DNA from: Seminavis robusta
Taxonomy: Eukaryota; Bacillariophyta; Bacillariophyceae; Naviculales; Naviculaceae
DNA: 53,350 nt
Reading direction: 5' to 3'
NCBI GenBank assembly: GCA_903772945.1
Contig: CAICTM010000677.1
Coordinates: 1-53,350 of the forward strand
Positions within the stretch are counted from its first letter, which is position 1; each line of letters begins with the position of its first letter. The notes beneath the pieces are model-generated. The model ran no database searches and was not told the origin of the DNA. It worked only from the letters and a program-made list of their open reading frames with translations. This document shows, one piece after another, positions 10,694-21,596 of this stretch. The position numbers and the translations under genes were made by a program.

Positions 10694-11845
10694 CTACAAA
10701 TTCTTCTTTCCGGCTGGTCCCCTACCCACCCAGACTGTCAGGGCAGCCAAGCCAGCCAATGCAGCCAACCAGAAGTGATCCACCATCACTTCCAGCGCCA
10801 CAAAGACGGCCATAAAGGAGGTGACAACAGCCAGACCAACCAGCTGAATGCCAATCCAACAATGATTGCCTGTAGCAGCAATGTACTTTCCAATGGCCAG
10901 CCAGTAGGCAATGCCTTCCTCATTGTAGTCATTCTCACAAAGCTTGGCTGAGATGTGAATGCAAACAAGACGGTAAGGGGCCAACCACCAGTGCAGCAAG
11001 GTCTCTTCGGACATGATGGCCATGTACTTTTGAACAATATCAGGAGCATCATCTAGGATGGAGACATAGGCTGAAGCAGCAATGCCATTGACCACAATGG
11101 TGCCATCCTTGGTGAGTGGCATGTATGCCCCAATCTTGGTTCTGGACTCAATTCTGGACACCTGAAGCAGTGAATCATCATTGGTGGTACTAGCTGTTTC
11201 GGTGCTGGTCTTTTGAATCAAATAGTCACCTGCTTTCACCGAGTCTGCACGCACAGCTACTTCCTTGCCATGGACAAAGAGCAAATGGCCAGGAGATACC
11301 TCCATGGGTTGATAATAATAATGGTGGTTGATTGGTTGGGTATAGATTGCCAGAAAGTCTGTGGGGGAAGAGGTGTCATAGTGCCCAAAGGCATATACTT
11401 CTTGATACTGTGTCTGATTGCCTTGAGTCCCAACAAGGACTTTGTCACGAACCTTGAGATCCTTCATTGGAGTTTGTCCTTGTCCTAGCACAATAACTTG
11501 AGAATCTTCCGAAAAGCAGGTTGGTGTTGGTGCCTCTGTGGGGAGAATGGTGGGAGCAACTGTTGGGGCTTCAATTGGCAGTTGTGTGGGAGTAGGACCT
11601 AGAGTGGGAACTGGTGTGGGTTTTCGCGGAGTGAAGTTGTTGGGGTTTTGTGTAGGTTTTGGTGTTGGAACTGGACCTGGTGGATTGGTGGGTGATGGTG
11701 TAGGGAAGCGGGTAGGAATTGAAGTTGGGCCTGGCGTGGGTTCTGGTGCTGGAGCTGGTGTTGGGTTTGGTGTCAGGGTAGGGCCTGGTGTGGTGTAGGA
11801 CCCGGAGTTGGGCCTGGAGTTGGGCTCAATGTACCTGTGGAACAA
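10694..11845 (-). CDS. C-terminal part of the giant secreted protein: PT-rich linker plus Hedgehog-type Hint domain
   Basis: This frame has no credible start of its own and continues the 11773-16827 frame after a 1-position shift inside the Pro/Thr repeat (about 11790-11810). It encodes some 90 residues of TPTP/GPTP linker, then a Hint domain. The likely nucleophile Cys (codon 11518-11516) is in TCFSEDSQVIVLGQG, followed by MKDLKVRDKVLV, the SPGHLLFV block carrying the conserved His, VKAGDYL and GTIVVNGIAASAYVS. This matches the Hog/Hint fold, which cleaves the peptide bond N-terminal to its first Cys. The residue aligned with the conserved Cys of Hedgehog ASCYA is Ala here. Hydrophobic segments near the C-terminus, including ALAGLAALTVWVG, may be membrane-associated. 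Expected role: self-cleavage releasing or lipid-tagging the repeat ectodomain (inference). Confidence 0.8.
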   Translation of the reverse strand: MFHRYIEPNSRPNSGSYTTPGPTLTPNPTPAPAPEPTPGPTSIPTRFPTPSPTNPPGPVPTPKPTQNPNNFTPRKPTPVPTLGPTPTQLPIEAPTVAPTILPTEAPTPTCFSEDSQVIVLGQGQTPMKDLKVRDKVLVGTQGNQTQYQEVYAFGHYDTSSPTDFLAIYTQPINHHYYYQPMEVSPGHLLFVHGKEVAVRADSVKAGDYLIQKTSTETASTTNDDSLLQVSRIESRTKIGAYMPLTKDGTIVVNGIAASAYVSILDDAPDIVQKYMAIMSEETLLHWWLAPYRLVCIHISAKLCENDYNEEGIAYWLAIGKYIAATGNHCWIGIQLVGLAVVTSFMAVFVALEVMVDHFWLAALAGLAALTVWVGRGPAGKKNL

Positions 11846-14800
11846 GTGAGACTGCCTCCAATCAGCCCAGCATCATCAAAATTAGTGACAAAGACATAGA
11901 GCGCTGCAGTATTGAACAAAGTGTATGATGCCTGAAAAGGACAATTTCCACTTCGTCCATCAAAAAATTGATTGAGGGTTTGTGGTAGCGACCCTTCCAG
12001 GAATCTGAGGGAGTTGTCAGAGGTGCCAGCATTGATACAATTCAGACGACAAAGAACAGTTGTTCCACCTGGAATATCAGCATTGGTGAAATTGTAAACC
12101 TGGACAGTGCCATCTTCATCCATTGGATCATACACCGGCAGATTAGGAAAGCTGGTTTCCACACCATCAGCTAGAGTCCCATCGGACGCTAGTGTTGTGG
12201 GGAGTGACCTACACCTGATTCTTCCATTGATCAAGCCAGCACTGTCAAAGTTTGTCACATAGACAGAGAGGGGTGCTGTACTTGTCAGGGTGAAATCGTC
12301 AGTGAAGAAGCAGTTGCCACTACTGGCGCCAAAAGTACTGTCATCCGCCAAGGTTCTTGGGAGGGCTCCTTGGCGGAAGGATATTCTGTTGTCAAATGAA
12401 CCAGTGTTGAGGCAATCCAAAGAGCACCGAACAATTGTGTCATCTGGTATATCGGAACCTGTAAAATTGTACAACTGTATAGTTCCATCTTCATCCATGG
12501 CATCATACGTTGGAAGATTGGCAAAACTTGTTTCCACATTGTCAGCCAGTATCCCATCAGATGAAAGTGTGGAAGGGAGTGCCCTGCACCTGATTCTACC
12601 ATCGACCAGTCCAGCGCTATCAAAGTTGGCCACAAACACAAACAAGGGTGCTGTACTCGCCATGGTGTAATCATCTGTGAAGAAGCAGTTGCCACTGTCG
12701 AAACGATCTCTGTCATTCAAAGTTGTTGGCAAGGACCCTTGGTGGAAGGCAATGAAGCTGTCGAAGGAACCTGTGTTGAGGCAATCTAAGGAGCACCTGA
12801 CAACTGTATCATCTGGTAGATCACCATTTGTGAAACTGTACAACTGTATAGTTCCATCTTCATCCATGATGTCATACTGTGGGAGATCAGCAAAGCTGGT
12901 TTCCACATTGTCAGCCAGCATCCCATCTGAGGAGAGTGTGGAAGGTAGTGCTCTGCACCTGATCTTTCCATTGACCAAACCAGCATCATCAAAGTTTGCC
13001 ACAAACACATACAAGGGTGCTGTGCTGGCCATTGTGTACGCATTGGCGAAGAAGCAGTTGCCACTGTTCCCACGATCTCTGTCATCATAATCTGTTGGCA
13101 AGGACCCTTGGTGGAAGGAAATCTCACTGTCAAAGGAACCAGTATTCGCACAATCCAAAGAGCATCTCACAACTGTAGCATCTGGTACATCCAATTCAGT
13201 GAACTTGTATACCTGAACAGTCCCATCCTCATCCATGCGATCATTCTGTGGGAGATCAGCAAAGCTGGTTTCCACATCATCAGCAAGCGTCCCATCAGAT
13301 GAGAGTGTGGAAGGGAGTGCCCTGCACGTGATTCTTCCATTGACCAGTCCAGCACTATCAAAGTTGGTCACAAACACAAACAAGAATTCTGTGCTGGCCA
13401 TTGTGTATTCATTTACTAGGGGGCAGTTCTTTGCACTGTTGAAATCGTCTCTGTCAGTCAATGTTGCTGGCAGCGTTCCTTGATTGAATGACAATCTATT
13501 GTCAAAAGAACCAGTGTTGGTGCAATCCAAAGAGCACCTAACAACTGTACCAACGGGTAAATTGGAACTTGTGAAAGTGTACGCTTGGACTGTCCCATCC
13601 TCATCCAAGGGGTCATACTGTGGTAGGTCAGCAAAGCTGGTTTCAACATCATCAGCAAGTGTCCCATCAGATGTGAGTGTTGAGGGTAGTGATCTGCACC
13701 TGATTCTTCCATTAACCAATCCAGCACTGTCAATGCTTGTCACAAACACATACAAAGGTGCTGTGCTGGCCATTGTGTAATCATTGGTGAAGAGGCAGTT
13801 GCCAGTGATACTATCATCTCTGTCATTCAAAGTTATTGGTAGGGTCCCTTGATGAAAGGATATTCTGCTGTCAAAGTTTCCAGTATTGATGCAATCCAAG
13901 GAGCACCTAACCACAATGCTGTCAGGAATATCTTGGTTGGTGAACTTGTACAATTGAATAGTTCCATCTTCATTGGAAGAATCATATTGGGGAAGATCAG
14001 CAAAGCTGGTTTCCACATTATCAGCAAGTATCCCATCTTGAGCAAGTCCTGAAACTGGGTTCCGAGTTGGTGCAGGAGCTGCTGTTGTTGGCCCTGGTGT
14101 AGGAGTGAATGTTCCCGATGTACAAGTGATTGTTCCACCAATCAATCCATCATTACCAAAGTTTGTGACAAATATATACAAAGGCTCAGTAGTACTTCCT
14201 GTGGTGAAGAAAGCATTGAAGGAGCATCCACCAGTTGTTCTACCATCTCTGTCAGCATAAGTAGTTGGCAGAGTTCCCTGATGGAATGAGACCGTAACCG
14301 TGCCTTCACTGATACAACCCAAAGAGCACCTAATGGAGGTACTAGCCGGTATGTCAGTGCTTGTGAATGTGTACACCTGGACAGTTCCATCCTCGTCCAT
14401 GGCATCATATGTTGGAAGATCGGCAATGCTGGTTTCCACATTATCCGCAAGAGTTCCATCAGATGAGAGGGTGGATGGAAGTGCCCTGCACCTGATCTTT
14501 CCACCAACGATTCCATTACTCTCACGGCTTGTTAGAAAGACAAACAATGGTGCCACACTGCGCATGGTGTAGTCATTTGTAAAGAAACAGTCATCAAAAA
14601 CACGATCATCTGCGTCATCATAGATTGTTGGCAGGCTCCCTTCATGGAATGAAATGGTTTTAGAAAATGAATCATCATTGATGCAATCCAAAGAACATCT
14701 GACAATTGTATCATCCAGTACATCAGCATTTGTGAACTTGTAGACTTGGACTGTTCCATCTTCATCCATGGGGTCATACTCTGACAGATCAGCAAAGGTT

Positions 14801-16827
14801 GTTTCCACATCATCAGAAAGGGTTCCATTGGAAGAAAGAGTTTGAGGAAGTGCTCGACACCGGATTCTTCCATTGACTAGTTCATCATCCCCAGAAGTGG
14901 AGCCAGACACAAACACAAACAATGGTGCAATACTGCTCATGGTGTAATCAGCAACAAAGAAGCAGGTGCCAAATGATCTTTGATCCCTGTCATCATATGT
15001 TGTTGGCAAGGTCCCTTCATGGAATGCAATGATCTCAGAGAAACCACCATCATTGATGCAATCCAAAGAACACCTCACCACTGTTTCATCCTGGATAGCA
15101 GAGCCTGTGAACTGGTACACCTGGACAGTTCCATCTTCATCCATAGGATCATATATTGGCAGATTTGGAAAGCTGACTTCCACATCATCAGAGAGTGTCC
15201 CATCAGATGAGAGTGTGGAGGGGAGTGCTCGACACCGGATCTTGCCACCGACTAATCCTTCACCTTGAAAACTGGTCACAAACACAAATAATGGTGCTAT
15301 TGTGTCCATAGTGTAGTCACTGCTGAAGAAGCAATCACCAAAGCTGATTTGATCCCTGTCATCATAGGTTGTTGGCGCTGTCCCTTCATGGAATGAAATG
15401 GTTCTAGAAAATGAGTCATCATTGATGCAATCCAAAGAACACCTGACGATTGTCTGATCCTGTATGACAGAGCCGGTGAACTGGAAAACCTGGACAGTTC
15501 CATCTTCATCCATACCATCATATTGTGTAATATCAGCAAATGTTGTCTCCACATCATCAGTAAGCATCCCATCAGATGAGAGGGTGGAAGGAAGTGCTCG
15601 ACACCTGATCTTGCCACCAACTAATCCATCACGCTCAAAGCTGGCGACAAAAACAAATAGGGGAGCAATACTTGTCATGGTAAAATCATCAGTGAAGAGG
15701 CATTCGCTATTTCTGAAATTGTCTCTGTCTGTGAAGGTTGTTGGCAGGGTTCCTTCATGGAATGAGATGACTTTTGAAAACGAATCATCATTGATGCAAT
15801 CCAATGAGCATCGGACGATTGTCTGATCCTGTATAGCAGAGCTGGTGAACTGGTAAACCTGGACAGTTCCATCTTCATCCATTTCATCATATGTTGCAAG
15901 ATCGGCAAATGTGATTTCCTGATTGTCAAGAAGGATCCCATCTAATGAGAGTGTTGAAGGAAGAGTTCTGCATCTGATCCTGCCACCAACTAATCCACTG
16001 CTCTCAAAGCTGGTCACAAAAATGTACAAGGGCAATGTACTTGTCATGGTATAGTCTCTTGTGAAGAAGCAGTTTCCACTGGATCCACTATCTCTATCAT
16101 CGTAGGTTATTGGCAGGGTTCCCTCATGGAATGCGATAGTTTTGGAAGAAAACGACTCATCATTGATGCAATCCAAGGAGCATCTGACAACTGTATCATC
16201 CAGTACATCACTGTTTGTGAATTTGTACACCTGGACAGTTGCATCTTCATTCATTGCATCATATGATGTAAGATCAGCAAAGCTGGTTTCCACGTTATCA
16301 GCAAGTGTGCCATCAGATGAGAGTGTGGAGGGGAGTGTCCTGCACCTGATCTTTCCATTGACCAATCCAGCACTTCGAGAACTTGCCAAAAACACGTACA
16401 AGGGTACCGTCGCAGTCATGGTGAAATCGTTGGTAAAGACACAGTCACTGGTCCTTCTATCATTGAAATCGTTGTAAAATGTTGGCAGTGTCCCCTCCTT
16501 GAATGAAATCGCAGCGTCACTAAAGGAACCTGTGTCGGTGCAATCCAAAGAACACCTTACAGTGGTTCCCTCTGGAATATTGGAATCCGTGAATCTATAG
16601 AGCTGAACAGTCGCATCTTCATTCAAAGAATCATATTGTTGAAGGTCTGGGAAAGTGGTTTCAACGTCATTGAGGAGCGTTCCATCTTGGTTGAGCACCA
16701 GTCGTCGATGACGACGAAGAAGCACCTTTGTGGTTTCGTTAGTATTGGCATTGGCTACCACAGTTCCAACGATTGCCAATAGGAGAAGGAGACGCCCCAA
16801 CGTGGGAGCGTCCAACCTGTTGATCAT
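11773..16827 (-). CDS. Giant secreted protein of 13 tandem ~123-aa domains (N-terminal part of the Hint-domain gene)
   Basis: The ATG at 16827 starts a signal peptide (Arg-containing n-region, then LGRLLLLLAIVGTVVANA). Thirteen repeats follow. Each begins LSSDGTLADNVETSFADLP.YD..(D/N)ED, then VQVY.FT, VRCSLDC, a ISFH(Q/E)G(T/S)LPTT..D block, C.F...YTM, APL(Y/F)VFVT and GLVNG(R/K)IRCRALPST. Four conserved Cys per unit suggest two disulfides. The array is in two blocks: repeats 1-7, a short TPTPGPTT linker, repeats 8-13, then a second TPTPGPT linker leading into the Hint domain. The fold looks all-beta and could resemble bacterial pre-peptidase C-terminal domains (weak inference). The frame ends at a TGA in the linker; with a 1-position correction it joins the Hint frame, giving about 2000 residues. 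It is probably a cell-surface or matrix protein. Confidence 0.85.
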   Translation of the reverse strand: MINRLDAPTLGRLLLLLAIVGTVVANANTNETTKVLLRRHRRLVLNQDGTLLNDVETTFPDLQQYDSLNEDATVQLYRFTDSNIPEGTTVRCSLDCTDTGSFSDAAISFKEGTLPTFYNDFNDRRTSDCVFTNDFTMTATVPLYVFLASSRSAGLVNGKIRCRTLPSTLSSDGTLADNVETSFADLTSYDAMNEDATVQVYKFTNSDVLDDTVVRCSLDCINDESFSSKTIAFHEGTLPITYDDRDSGSSGNCFFTRDYTMTSTLPLYIFVTSFESSGLVGGRIRCRTLPSTLSLDGILLDNQEITFADLATYDEMDEDGTVQVYQFTSSAIQDQTIVRCSLDCINDDSFSKVISFHEGTLPTTFTDRDNFRNSECLFTDDFTMTSIAPLFVFVASFERDGLVGGKIRCRALPSTLSSDGMLTDDVETTFADITQYDGMDEDGTVQVFQFTGSVIQDQTIVRCSLDCINDDSFSRTISFHEGTAPTTYDDRDQISFGDCFFSSDYTMDTIAPLFVFVTSFQGEGLVGGKIRCRALPSTLSSDGTLSDDVEVSFPNLPIYDPMDEDGTVQVYQFTGSAIQDETVVRCSLDCINDGGFSEIIAFHEGTLPTTYDDRDQRSFGTCFFVADYTMSSIAPLFVFVSGSTSGDDELVNGRIRCRALPQTLSSNGTLSDDVETTFADLSEYDPMDEDGTVQVYKFTNADVLDDTIVRCSLDCINDDSFSKTISFHEGSLPTIYDDADDRVFDDCFFTNDYTMRSVAPLFVFLTSRESNGIVGGKIRCRALPSTLSSDGTLADNVETSIADLPTYDAMDEDGTVQVYTFTSTDIPASTSIRCSLGCISEGTVTVSFHQGTLPTTYADRDGRTTGGCSFNAFFTTGSTTEPLYIFVTNFGNDGLIGGTITCTSGTFTPTPGPTTAAPAPTRNPVSGLAQDGILADNVETSFADLPQYDSSNEDGTIQLYKFTNQDIPDSIVVRCSLDCINTGNFDSRISFHQGTLPITLNDRDDSITGNCLFTNDYTMASTAPLYVFVTSIDSAGLVNGRIRCRSLPSTLTSDGTLADDVETSFADLPQYDPLDEDGTVQAYTFTSSNLPVGTVVRCSLDCTNTGSFDNRLSFNQGTLPATLTDRDDFNSAKNCPLVNEYTMASTEFLFVFVTNFDSAGLVNGRITCRALPSTLSSDGTLADDVETSFADLPQNDRMDEDGTVQVYKFTELDVPDATVVRCSLDCANTGSFDSEISFHQGSLPTDYDDRDRGNSGNCFFANAYTMASTAPLYVFVANFDDAGLVNGKIRCRALPSTLSSDGMLADNVETSFADLPQYDIMDEDGTIQLYSFTNGDLPDDTVVRCSLDCLNTGSFDSFIAFHQGSLPTTLNDRDRFDSGNCFFTDDYTMASTAPLFVFVANFDSAGLVDGRIRCRALPSTLSSDGILADNVETSFANLPTYDAMDEDGTIQLYNFTGSDIPDDTIVRCSLDCLNTGSFDNRISFRQGALPRTLADDSTFGASSGNCFFTDDFTLTSTAPLSVYVTNFDSAGLINGRIRCRSLPTTLASDGTLADGVETSFPNLPVYDPMDEDGTVQVYNFTNADIPGGTTVLCRLNCINAGTSDNSLRFLEGSLPQTLNQFFDGRSGNCPFQASYTLFNTAALYVFVTNFDDAGLIGGSLTCSTGTLSPTPGPTPGPTPHQALP

Positions 16828-17515
16828 GATGCCACTCTTGTTTACCTAACAAAGGAAGGCAACAATAAAAGGAATACGACGGCTGGACTGAGGTTTTGTT
16901 GCTTTTTGTGGAGCGGCGCCCGATCGAGGGGAATCAGGAAATGATTCCGAGGATCATGCCAATGACACAAAACGGAAGCGGTGAGGGAAGCAAGAGAGTG
17001 AGAGCCAGTAAAAACGTGCGAGGTGCTCCATTGGCGCTAATCAAAGAGATTTACTATACCAAGTAAAGTGGATAGTTCAACCGCACACTCGTCAAGGCAG
17101 CAGTTACGAGTTTGCGTTGGAGCACAACAAACCAACATCGCCATCGAAGTGCGACGCGGGGTGCGCGTTTGTTGGCCCCTTCTTTTGGGCTAAGGTAGCT
17201 TGCAATCAAGGATGACACCCACCGCGATGTCGAATGGCAGTTGGCTTTTGAGTATAGTACCGTGAGGCTATCTCAGGAAGGAACTAATCCGTTGATGAGT
17301 GGCGTGCGTGCGCCAGATAGCTATGATAGATCCATGCATCTGTTCCTCCAACCTAACTAAGCATTGGTGAATCCATCATGGTTATGTCTGTATCAACAAA
17401 AAGGCATTTTGCTGAGACTCAGACGCGTCAAGCTGCCAGAATGCTCCAGAGACCCCATACGATCATAATACATCTATGCACGGTAGTAGTATAATGAAAT
17501 TCGATGTCATTGCCT
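16828..17515. other. Intergenic: promoter side of the Hint gene and 3' flank of the histidine kinase
   Basis: No gene is seen. The first 100 bp upstream of 16827 should hold the promoter of the giant secreted protein, but I cannot single out a TATA or initiator element. The rest is unremarkable single-copy-looking DNA. Confidence 0.4.
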
Positions 17516-20181
17516 TCATTGTTTGACCGGTCCAGTGGCTGCCTTGGGACACACTAACAACTGGCGGTAGAGGTCGTTCCGCAATTCTTCCACAGACGGC
17601 AACGGTTTCGACCACGATAAATCAAAGCAAGATGGCAGCTCTCCATTTCCCACAGGCGACCCGGAATTCAACACAAAGATGACATCTTTGTTCTGTGTCT
17701 TCCTCCCCAACTTGCCGAGCTCAGTGCCCGTCAGTGACTCGCAAGACGACGGATTCTCGAGCGTTTGATCCATCACCACCATGTCGTACCGATTCTCCTC
17801 CATCAATACCTTTGCTCGTGCCCCGACGGTACACTGGACAATATCCCATCGCGGCTCCGATGCCGAAGCATGCGGTACCGCCACAGCCTGCAACTTGCGT
17901 TCCAACAGATGCAAATTGACCTCGGTATCATCCACCAGGAGCACTTTCCATCCCGCCGGTGGAGGGATCTTTCCCCACAGTTGCTCCACGACGATATTGG
18001 TGGCGGGCAATGGTTTTTGAAAGAATTCGTCGGCACCCGCTGCGAGATGCTCTTGGCGCATGGCATTTCCTGATATCCCGACAATCAATGCATTGACGCC
18101 TTGGGTCCGTAACGCGCGAATGGTTTCCGATCCCGTCATTTCGTGCACGGCCATGTAATGATCCATCGTGATCAAATCGTATGGTTGTTGTGTTTTGGTG
18201 GACGTTGCCATTTCGACGGCTCGTTCGCCACTGGGACTCGTGTCAATGGTGGCACTGGGAAAGATGCGTTGGAACCGTCGTACGAGTAGCTTTTGTCCAA
18301 TCAATTCGTCGTCGACAATCAAGATTCGAAAGTTGCCCCGTAAGTGGGTGTTGGGAGGTATCTTGGGTCTCATTGTTGTTGTGGCTTGCGTGACGCACTT
18401 CTTTTTGGTGGGTTTTGTCGTGGCGGCTGCCGTGGCCATTAGCGCCGCCGAGAGGGCATCAAATGCCGGTGGCGCCGGTACCGTCGTACAGGGAATCTGC
18501 ACGACAAATTGGGCTCCGGGAAATCCGACAATGCCCGAATGATACTCCTTGTTCAAACAAATGTCCCCTCCCATGGCCGTCAATAGATTCTTGCACAAAC
18601 AAAGTCCAATCCCAGCCCCGTTGATGGAAGATCCCAACTTTTCAAAGCGGCTAAACAAATGTGGATAGTGTGCAGGAGAAATGCCCACACCCGAATCCGA
18701 GATGGTAATGGTGAGTCGCCCGTCGTTGTTGGAAGGTTCGTGGACTTGGATCCGAATGACTCCCTCCGATGTGTACTTGTTGGCATTGCTAATGAGATTG
18801 CAAAAGACTTGTTTGAGTCGTAGCTTGTCCACATGCAACTCCACATTGGGTCCGGATATTTCAACGGGAACTTGTCGTTTCATGCCCGTCATCATGTATT
18901 TGGTGGGTAAGAGAATGTCGTCACAGACGCGACAGGTTTCGGGTCGTAGTGTCATTTTACCTTCGGCCAATTGATTGAGGTCGAGCATGTTGGTCAGAAT
19001 ATCGACCACGTAGGTGATGGAATGTCGAATGAGTTGCAGATAGGATCCTCCAAAGACACTGTGATGCAAATCAGAGGGCATTGCATTCATGGGCGCGTCT
19101 TGAGCTGCCGCTTCGAGGGTCTGTGCAGCCTCCATTACGACGGAGAGTGGATTTCGAATTTCGTGCGACAACCATTCGGTCAAGGATCGTTCGGATTCGG
19201 CGAGCTGCGTGGCTTCGTTGCGTTGGGCCGTGACTTGCTGTAGGAGTGTCACGTCTTGGCAGAGCACTAGAATGGTCTTGCTGGTGGTCTTACATGTACT
19301 ATTGTGGGTCGAGGACTGATGCGCGGATAAAATCAGGTGTACGTCATTGCCTGTCTTGCCTTTCGGTGTGGCTTCCACCTTGGGTTGTTCGAGGAGTGTT
19401 TCAATTACTAGACTACCGGTAGACGTGGACGACTTGCAGCATGCAGCCTTGTCCAAAGACAGGAGAGAATCAACGGATTTCCCCTGAACATCTGTTGGCT
19501 GGAATCCCGTGGCTTGTATCATGACCTTGTTCCACTGCTGGATCTGCCCCGTGGTGGAGTTGACAGAAAAGAATGGAATCAAGGGAGAATCCATGAGGAG
19601 CGCCGTGGCATTGATAATGTCTTGTGACTCCTCTTCTCCACTATTTGCAGCACTACTAGAGGAGGCAAGTTTCGGTTTTTCAATGATGAATCCTTTCCAA
19701 ATGGTGACGACTTGTAGTTCCTGTGTGTCTGGATGGACCACTTGATCTCGATAGGGCAAACTTCGATCCAACAGCGTCTTGTAGAGTCCCGTCTTGGCAT
19801 GCTTGAGTCGGAGTGTCTGATCAAAGAGCGTCAAGTTTGACATGCTGGCCACGACGGCATTGGTAAAGACGGGAACATCGTCAGGATGCACCAAGTTCAC
19901 CATGGCGGCAGGATCTTCCATGACCGATTCCGCACTGACTCCCAACAGCTCTTGACAAAAGGAACTCACAAACGGAAAACTCGACACGCCCGTCACGTGG
20001 TTGATCTGATAGCTGTACAGCAGTGCGGGGGCATCCCTTACCACGTCTTCACACAAGTCGAGGCCTTCAGCAGCTCATTATTACGAGTACTTGTACCGGT
20101 ACTAGCTGTAGACGAACCAACACTCTCGTTAGAGCGAGAGGGCTCTGCCGTCGACTGATGATGTTCATGCTCATGGACCAT
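17516..20181 (-). CDS. Hybrid sensor histidine kinase, PAS-PAS-HisKA-HATPase-REC-REC
   Basis: Counting from codon 20056: an N-terminal PAS-like region (1-125, with VHPDDVP); a second PAS-like segment (155-205); HisKA with H-box SHEIRNPLS (His298); HATPase N-box NLISNANKY (~Asn424), G1 ISDSGVGIS, F-box FSRFEK and G2 GAGIGLCLC; receiver 1 (~576-695: VDDE, phospho-Asp in DLITMD at 632, GISGN, Lys681 in QKPLP); and receiver 2 (~703-835: VDDTEVN, Asp763 in MVVMD, Lys817 in SKPLP). It should be a soluble phosphorelay sensor; no membrane segment is visible. The open frame begins at a TTG just after an in-frame TGA. A plausible ATG at 20181 (MVHEHEHHQSTAEPS...) is in another frame and would join after a one-base change near 20070. 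The 5' end is therefore uncertain. Confidence 0.9.
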
Positions 20182-21596
20182 CGCTCCTTCTTCTCTTTTT
20201 GCTGCTGCAGTGTATAGATAGCTTTGTCGTCGTGCATGGATGCAGGTCTTTTTGTGTTGGCTGCAGCGCTGCAGCAGATCGAGGTCTGAGGATTGATGCG
20301 TCGTGCGATCTCGGCGAAAAGGAGAAACTGTAGCTGTGTTACCGTACCGTTTCTGAGTATTAATAGACTAGCTATGGTCTAATGCTGTTTATGGCAGATT
20401 GGTGTTTGTTTATTATGAGGTGCTGTAGGTCTTCCGATTTCCGATTATCAATTGTAAACCCTTTCAGCGCTTCGGGGATTGATTCCTTTTATTAATAATT
20501 CCACATGGGTCTCCTCTGGTAAGGTGAGAGTGTCAGACTGGACCAATGGACTGTTCGAGATGCTCCTCATAACTCATAAAACACAGATTGCCACTCCAAA
20601 GTGGGAGGAAGTTGCGCTCTCCATGATGGCACGATAATATGGCCGATCATTACTTTAGAAGTAACCGCCATGATGTTCCTCCTGCGGCCCTCCGTTAGGA
20701 TGTCATTGGATTCAATGGGCAAGGGTCAGTACAATAGTCTAGTAGCGGCATATCTCTCGGATTACTGTAGCACACCACAGATTGCTTGCGAATGAAGGCC
20801 CTCCTCTTCGTTGACAACCTCGGTCGTCTCCGCTTCGGCGCCGTCATGCCTCGGAATGATGAATTTAATCGAATCGCGCCGTCAACTCGCGAGTTCGACC
20901 ACGGGGTTTGGACCATGGAGATTTAGACCACGGGAATTTAAACCACGGGGATCTGAACCATGGGGATTTCGATCACCACGGGGATTTGCATCACGATTTC
21001 AATTTGATTTCAATCTTGTCACAGTTTCACAGGCGCCAGTCGACCAACCTGATATACTAGCTACCTACCGGTATGTCAAATGCGGCTCTTGGTCCTTGGA
21101 TGCGCCCTGTAACTGCTAGAAGGCCACACGAAGGCACATTGGAGGTACTGCTGGAAAATTTGTCCTCGATTCTGCCAACAAAGACATTGCGGTCGCACAC
21201 ACACACCAACGATACAGCGTACGCTAGTGCGCAGGCTTTGGTGCCTCCAGAATGAATGATCAAAGCGCTTTAGCTTCAACCTTGTTTGCCTAAACAACAT
21301 TCTTCTACTTTATCCCCCGCCGGCCAATTCTACAAAGGTGGCAGTCTGGTAGTCGAAATCTCTCAAATGAATCTATGCATAACAGTACTATGTTATATAT
21401 TCAAGAGTGGGTTCTCCACAACTGTCACTCGTCACTCCTTCAAGACCGTCGCAGCCGCCAGTCAGCCAGAACGTGTGCCCGTGCACCCATGCAAACATCA
21501 CTCAAGTATCCATGCATGATATCATTCATCCTGCTTCATGATTTTCCACATGTAAGAGACACGCAGAATAGGTTCAACGGCGATGACTCGACTCGT
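20182..21596. other. Intergenic region with no supported gene
   Basis: About 1.4 kb. It contains the 15-bp tandem array at 20896-20985 (listed separately) and scattered open frames without domain character. The promoter of the histidine kinase should lie just above 20181, with AT-rich DNA at 20350-20480. Confidence 0.4.
20896..20985. repeat. Six-copy 15-bp tandem repeat
   Basis: Units of about 15 bp with consensus ACCACGGGGATTTGG (variants ACCATGG, GGAATTTA, GGATCTGA) run head to tail from about 20896 to 20985. Since 15 is divisible by 3 it reads through as a pentapeptide-like series, but no gene is supported around it. It is a minisatellite. Confidence 0.75.

Noticed and set aside
12290..16477. 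Many 80-140-codon open frames on plus and in other minus frames
   Set aside because: They are shadows of the 13-repeat gene; the same shadow recurs in each repeat.
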